Of a DNA stretch of 64,000 nucleotides, positions 61,456 through 64,000 are shown in pieces. The stretch's first letter is position 1; the number at the start of each line of letters is the position of its first letter. The notes beneath the pieces were generated by a model. That model did not search any database, was not told where the DNA came from, and worked only from the letters and a program-made list of their open reading frames with translations. The position numbers were made by a program, and so were the translations under genes. The stretch is from contig CAZZKV010000004.1 in assembly GCA_964654665.1 (NCBI GenBank), forward strand, positions 57,039 through 121,038, read 5' to 3'. Source of the stretch: CALCKU01 sp964654665. Lineage in GTDB: Bacteria > Pseudomonadota > Alphaproteobacteria > Caulobacterales > Maricaulaceae.

Positions 61456-61506
61456 AACCAAGACTATAGACCCAAGCTTTTTATCATCATGGTTCAAACA
61501 GTATCA

Positions 61507-62244
61507 CTATGCAATCGCCTGATACTCAGCCAGAGCTTTAACAATTTCCATTGTCTGGACATCAATCATCCCGTCAATTTGATCTGGACGGTAACGGCGC
61601 TGCAGCGCTTGAATGATGTGTTGTGTTTTTCCATCAAAAACACCGGTGATACGGGCGCTATATCCTATATGGGCTAATCCGCGTTGTATAATCGAAATCC
61701 CCCTATCCCGAGCCCCGGGTTCAAATAATATACGGCGATCATGAGTGATGTTTTGGGGCCAATATCCAAGCCCTGCAGCCGCTAATTTCACCCATGGAAA
61801 ATGCTCTCCCGGATCTTTTTTCCTGTCGGGTGCAATGTCGCTATGACCTAAAAGTGTCAACGGTCCATATTGCGCTATAATAGAGTGTGATAGTGCTATA
61901 ACAATGTCAATTTGAACCTCTGGAAACAATGGTAAAGCGCCCTGCGCATCAGGGTAATCATGGCCACCATTAACAATTTCGATTCCAATAGATGCCGAGT
62001 TAATATCGCGTTCCCCTTGCCATTCTGATACACCGGCATGCCATGCGCGCTTATGTTCATCAACTAATTGGGTAACATTGCCATCTTCACCAACCATATA
62101 ATGCGCGCTAACTTTAGCCTCTGGGTCACATAAACGTTCTAATGCGGCCGCGCCGCTTTCCATACCTGTGTAATGTAAAACTAAAAGTGAGACCGGCAGT
62201 GTGCGATTATCAAAATTAGGCGAAGGCGTTTTAATAATATTCAA
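61507..62244 (-). CDS. N-acetylmuramoyl-L-alanine amidase (AmpD/AmiD type)
   Basis: A 245-residue amidase_2 protein: 'PVSLLVLHYTGMESGAAALERLCD' with zinc His, 'VSAHYMVGEDGNVTQLVDEHKRAWHAGVSEWQGERDINSASIGIEIVN' with the catalytic Glu, 'LLGHSDIAPDRKKDPGEHFPW' with the second His and Asp. A C-terminal peptidoglycan-binding-like region ('IQRGLAHIGYSARITGVFDGKTQHIIQALQRRY') follows. No export signal is seen, so an AmpD-like cytoplasmic role in recycling is possible. It overlaps the DUF1801 gene. Confidence 0.9.
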   Translation of the reverse strand: MNIIKTPSPNFDNRTLPVSLLVLHYTGMESGAAALERLCDPEAKVSAHYMVGEDGNVTQLVDEHKRAWHAGVSEWQGERDINSASIGIEIVNGGHDYPDAQGALPLFPEVQIDIVIALSHSIIAQYGPLTLLGHSDIAPDRKKDPGEHFPWVKLAAAGLGYWPQNITHDRRILFEPGARDRGISIIQRGLAHIGYSARITGVFDGKTQHIIQALQRRYRPDQIDGMIDVQTMEIVKALAEYQAIA

Positions 62245-62678
62245 AGGGGGTATTTCTCTTCCATAATAGACAAACCTTTTATCAAAACCTCTTTCAATAC
62301 GGCTTCGTCAACATCTGACAACCGTTTGATATAAAGACATGATTTTCCTATTTTATGCTTACCAAGCCGAGATAATTCATCGCTGAAATCTTGATATCCC
62401 GGCATGATATATATTGTGATATTTTGTGCCCGAGAGCTAAATCCTATTCGCAAGGAGTCGCCTTCGCGACCACTCTCATATTTATAATGATAATCGCCAA
62501 ACCCAACAATACCATTCGCGAGTTTCGTCCCCCAAATCTTCGGTGTCCAGCCCGTTAACTCACTCATTATATCAAGTATTTTCTGACAATCTGCCCGCCG
62601 GTCATCCTTTTCGATTTGCGCCATATAGTCAGCAACTTTAAGGTTTGTAGGCACCGTTTTATTCGTAGTCTTTGCCAT
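62241..62678 (-). CDS. DUF1801 family protein
   Basis: A 145-residue protein of the DUF1801 fold: 'LKVADYMAQIEKDDRRADCQKILDIMSELTGWTPKIWGTKLANGIVGFGDYHY', then 'RIGFSSRAQNITIYIMPGYQDFSDELSRLGKHKIGKSCLYIKRLSDVDEAVL'. Family members are small, soluble and functionally uncertain. It starts two bases after the EamA gene. Confidence 0.87.
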   Translation of the reverse strand: MAKTTNKTVPTNLKVADYMAQIEKDDRRADCQKILDIMSELTGWTPKIWGTKLANGIVGFGDYHYKYESGREGDSLRIGFSSRAQNITIYIMPGYQDFSDELSRLGKHKIGKSCLYIKRLSDVDEAVLKEVLIKGLSIMEEKYPL

Positions 62679-62680
62679 TC

Positions 62681-63556
62681 CTAATCCTCCTGAACAGGTG
62701 CGACCGTACCACGTTTAGCGATTATATAAACGCAAGGCAAAATTAACGCCGCCCCAACATAATATCGTAAAAATATCGTTTCATCCAGAAAGATTACGCC
62801 CAGCACACAGGCAAAAACCGGAACCATCAATGTTAAGGGAACGACTACCGAAACATCGTATTTTTTGATCAAATTGAAATATTGGCCGTGAGCTATTAAT
62901 GTCACAGCAATGGCTGCATATCCAGCTGCAATCAATAGCGGCCATTTACTATTTGACCAGACTTCAGCATGACCCGTTTCAAAAAATACCGTTGCAGATC
63001 CCATGGACACAAAAACCATAGCGGCCATCCAAACCACATATTGCCGCCAATCAACATCCCCGACAGCTTTCATGATAATGGACCCGATAGCGATAGCGAG
63101 ATAAGCTAAAATGATATAAACAAGCCCAATATCCAACCCTAATGCGCCGGGTTCATAAATCATAACCATGACACCAATGAACGCACCAATAATCCCGCTT
63201 CCCCTTATCCAACCAACTTTCTCTTTCAAAAATATCATCGACAAAATAGTCGCAAAGGGAATAAGCATTTGCGATACAATCGAACTGCCCGACGCTGATG
63301 CCGTTTGTAATCCGGTATATAAAAACGCCAAATGGATTGGCCCGACACAGGCACACACAACCATCAACCGTTTCCAGTGTGTCGGCGGTTGGCGCAAAAG
63401 AAAAGGAAACATACATATAAGAACGATTGCACTACGTATAAAGGCAAGCATAAAGGGCGGCACCGGATTATTACCAAGCGCCCATGCAGAAACGACGAAA
63501 TTCCCCGCCCAAGCAAGACAACAGACCATGACAAGACAAAAATCAATCAGTTTCAT
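62681..63556 (-). CDS. EamA/DMT family transporter
   Basis: A 291-residue protein with ten membrane helices in two EamA repeats: 'FCLVMVCCLAWAGNFVVSAWAL', 'PPFMLAFIRSAIVLICMFPFLLRQPP' and 'YTGLQTASASGSSIVSQMLIPFATILSMIFLKEKVGWIRGSGIIGAFIGVMVMI', then the second repeat with 'VPVFACVLGVIFLDETI'. It probably exports a metabolite such as an amino acid; the substrate is unknown. Confidence 0.93.
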   Translation of the reverse strand: MKLIDFCLVMVCCLAWAGNFVVSAWALGNNPVPPFMLAFIRSAIVLICMFPFLLRQPPTHWKRLMVVCACVGPIHLAFLYTGLQTASASGSSIVSQMLIPFATILSMIFLKEKVGWIRGSGIIGAFIGVMVMIYEPGALGLDIGLVYIILAYLAIAIGSIIMKAVGDVDWRQYVVWMAAMVFVSMGSATVFFETGHAEVWSNSKWPLLIAAGYAAIAVTLIAHGQYFNLIKKYDVSVVVPLTLMVPVFACVLGVIFLDETIFLRYYVGAALILPCVYIIAKRGTVAPVQED

Positions 63557-63597
63557 AGCGCCGGTTTAACTGGCAACTCATAATTAGCAAGTCTGTT

Positions 63598-63903
63598 TTA
63601 TCTCGCCGACAACCGAATAGGAGCCTGTGCGCCGCGTAAAATAAGCTCAACAACGACTGTATCAGTATCTTTCCAGATAGGGGAAACAGTCGGCTCAAGC
63701 GATGCTAATTTATCTATATTTTCGTTATGATAAGTTTCGCGCAAATCACAAATTGTGTCCGCTGTATAGGCTGACGTAAATAAAGAATATAAATTATCAC
63801 GGGTATATCCGATCCGGATAGCCAGTTTGGATATTTCTTCAAACATTACCTTATTAAAATTTGCATTAACTTCAACTTCCGTTTGACCGGAGAACTCCCG
63901 CAT
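63598..63903 (-). CDS. Small hypothetical protein
   Basis: About 101 residues, soluble, with no recognised domain. It reads 'REFSGQTEVEVNANFNKVMFEEISKLAIRIGYTRDN' and ends 'TVVVELILRGAQAPIRLSAR'. ATG 63903 is preferred; a TTG at 63921 also opens the frame. The remaining 79 bases to the window end show nothing recognisable. Confidence 0.5.
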   Translation of the reverse strand: MREFSGQTEVEVNANFNKVMFEEISKLAIRIGYTRDNLYSLFTSAYTADTICDLRETYHNENIDKLASLEPTVSPIWKDTDTVVVELILRGAQAPIRLSAR

Positions 63904-64000
63904 ATAGCTACCTAGAACCAATTGATGGATTGGTTAGAAATTTTTGAGGTGATGAGATGGTATTTTAGAGCGAACATATTTTGCCATACATCCACATCCA

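Overview
The window comes from an alphaproteobacterium. The main evidence is a gene-transfer-agent (GTA) head-gene cluster of the Rhodobacter type, a CcrM GANTC methyltransferase with GANTC sites in its leader, a Ros/MucR regulator, DUF1491, DUF2336 and DUF6456 proteins, a PAS_5 protein and a DivJ/PleC-like kinase. Base composition is AT-leaning (about 40% GC by eye), which is low for the group. The gene set fits the Caulobacterales/Maricaulales (Hyphomonas-like) side, but I cannot place it to genus. No rRNA, tRNA, CRISPR array, insertion sequence or integrase was seen. No gene-free stretch exceeds about 200 bases. One 100-N assembly gap lies at 43328-43427.

Region by region. (1) 1-7277, minus strand: GTA head module in canonical order (TerS-like, TerL, portal, small membrane protein, prohead protease, capsid, head-tail connector, head closure, tail terminator, start of the tail tube gene). 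Two extra genes, a DUF2726 nuclease-like protein and a TPR-like protein, sit between TerL and portal. (2) 7316-20258: housekeeping and envelope genes: YcgN-like protein, class A PBP, two secreted PAN-type proteins, prfC, DUF1491, an orphan BcsB-like protein, a hybrid-free histidine kinase, sufE, and a DUF6456/DnaA-domain-IV pair. (3) 20385-29424: a PAS_5 protein, then a tightly coupled ten-gene Mrp antiporter operon in the E-F-G-MbhDE-B-C-D order of the archaeal Mbh modules. It carries three large antiporter-like subunits and ends in mucR. (4) 29588-38276: DUF2336, oligopeptidase B, TonB-like protein, acyltransferase, membrane hydrolase-like protein, ruvX, betaine-homocysteine methyltransferase, TauE/SafE permease and folD.

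(5) 38294-46395: a surface-glycan locus with a Wzm/Wzt-type ABC exporter, a methyltransferase, two GT2 glycosyltransferases, two sulfotransferase modules and a DUF616 enzyme. One sulfotransferase and the DUF616 part are probably a single coiled-coil-bridged polypeptide broken by the assembly gap. (6) 46457-48715: rluD-like and ccrM. (7) 48708-52547: tyrosine/homogentisate catabolism (hpd, a VOC protein, fahA, maiA) with a divergent MarR regulator. No homogentisate dioxygenase gene is present; the VOC gene occupies its place. (8) 52599-56553: a fusion of a FAD-dependent desaturase-like oxidoreductase with an acetoacetate-decarboxylase-like domain, divergent from a carotenoid-biosynthesis (DUF422/CruF-like) membrane protein. 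(9) 56646-61455: glyoxylate shunt operon aceB-aceA with a divergent RamB/PrpR-like regulator and repeated TTTGTAAA-type sites between them. (10) 61507-64000: amidase, DUF1801, EamA transporter and a small hypothetical protein.

The most noteworthy points are the HmgA-less tyrosine operon with a VOC protein in its place, the desaturase-decarboxylase fusion, the probable sulfotransferase/coiled-coil/DUF616 fusion, the extra genes inside the GTA head module, and MucR translationally coupled to an Mbh-ordered antiporter operon.
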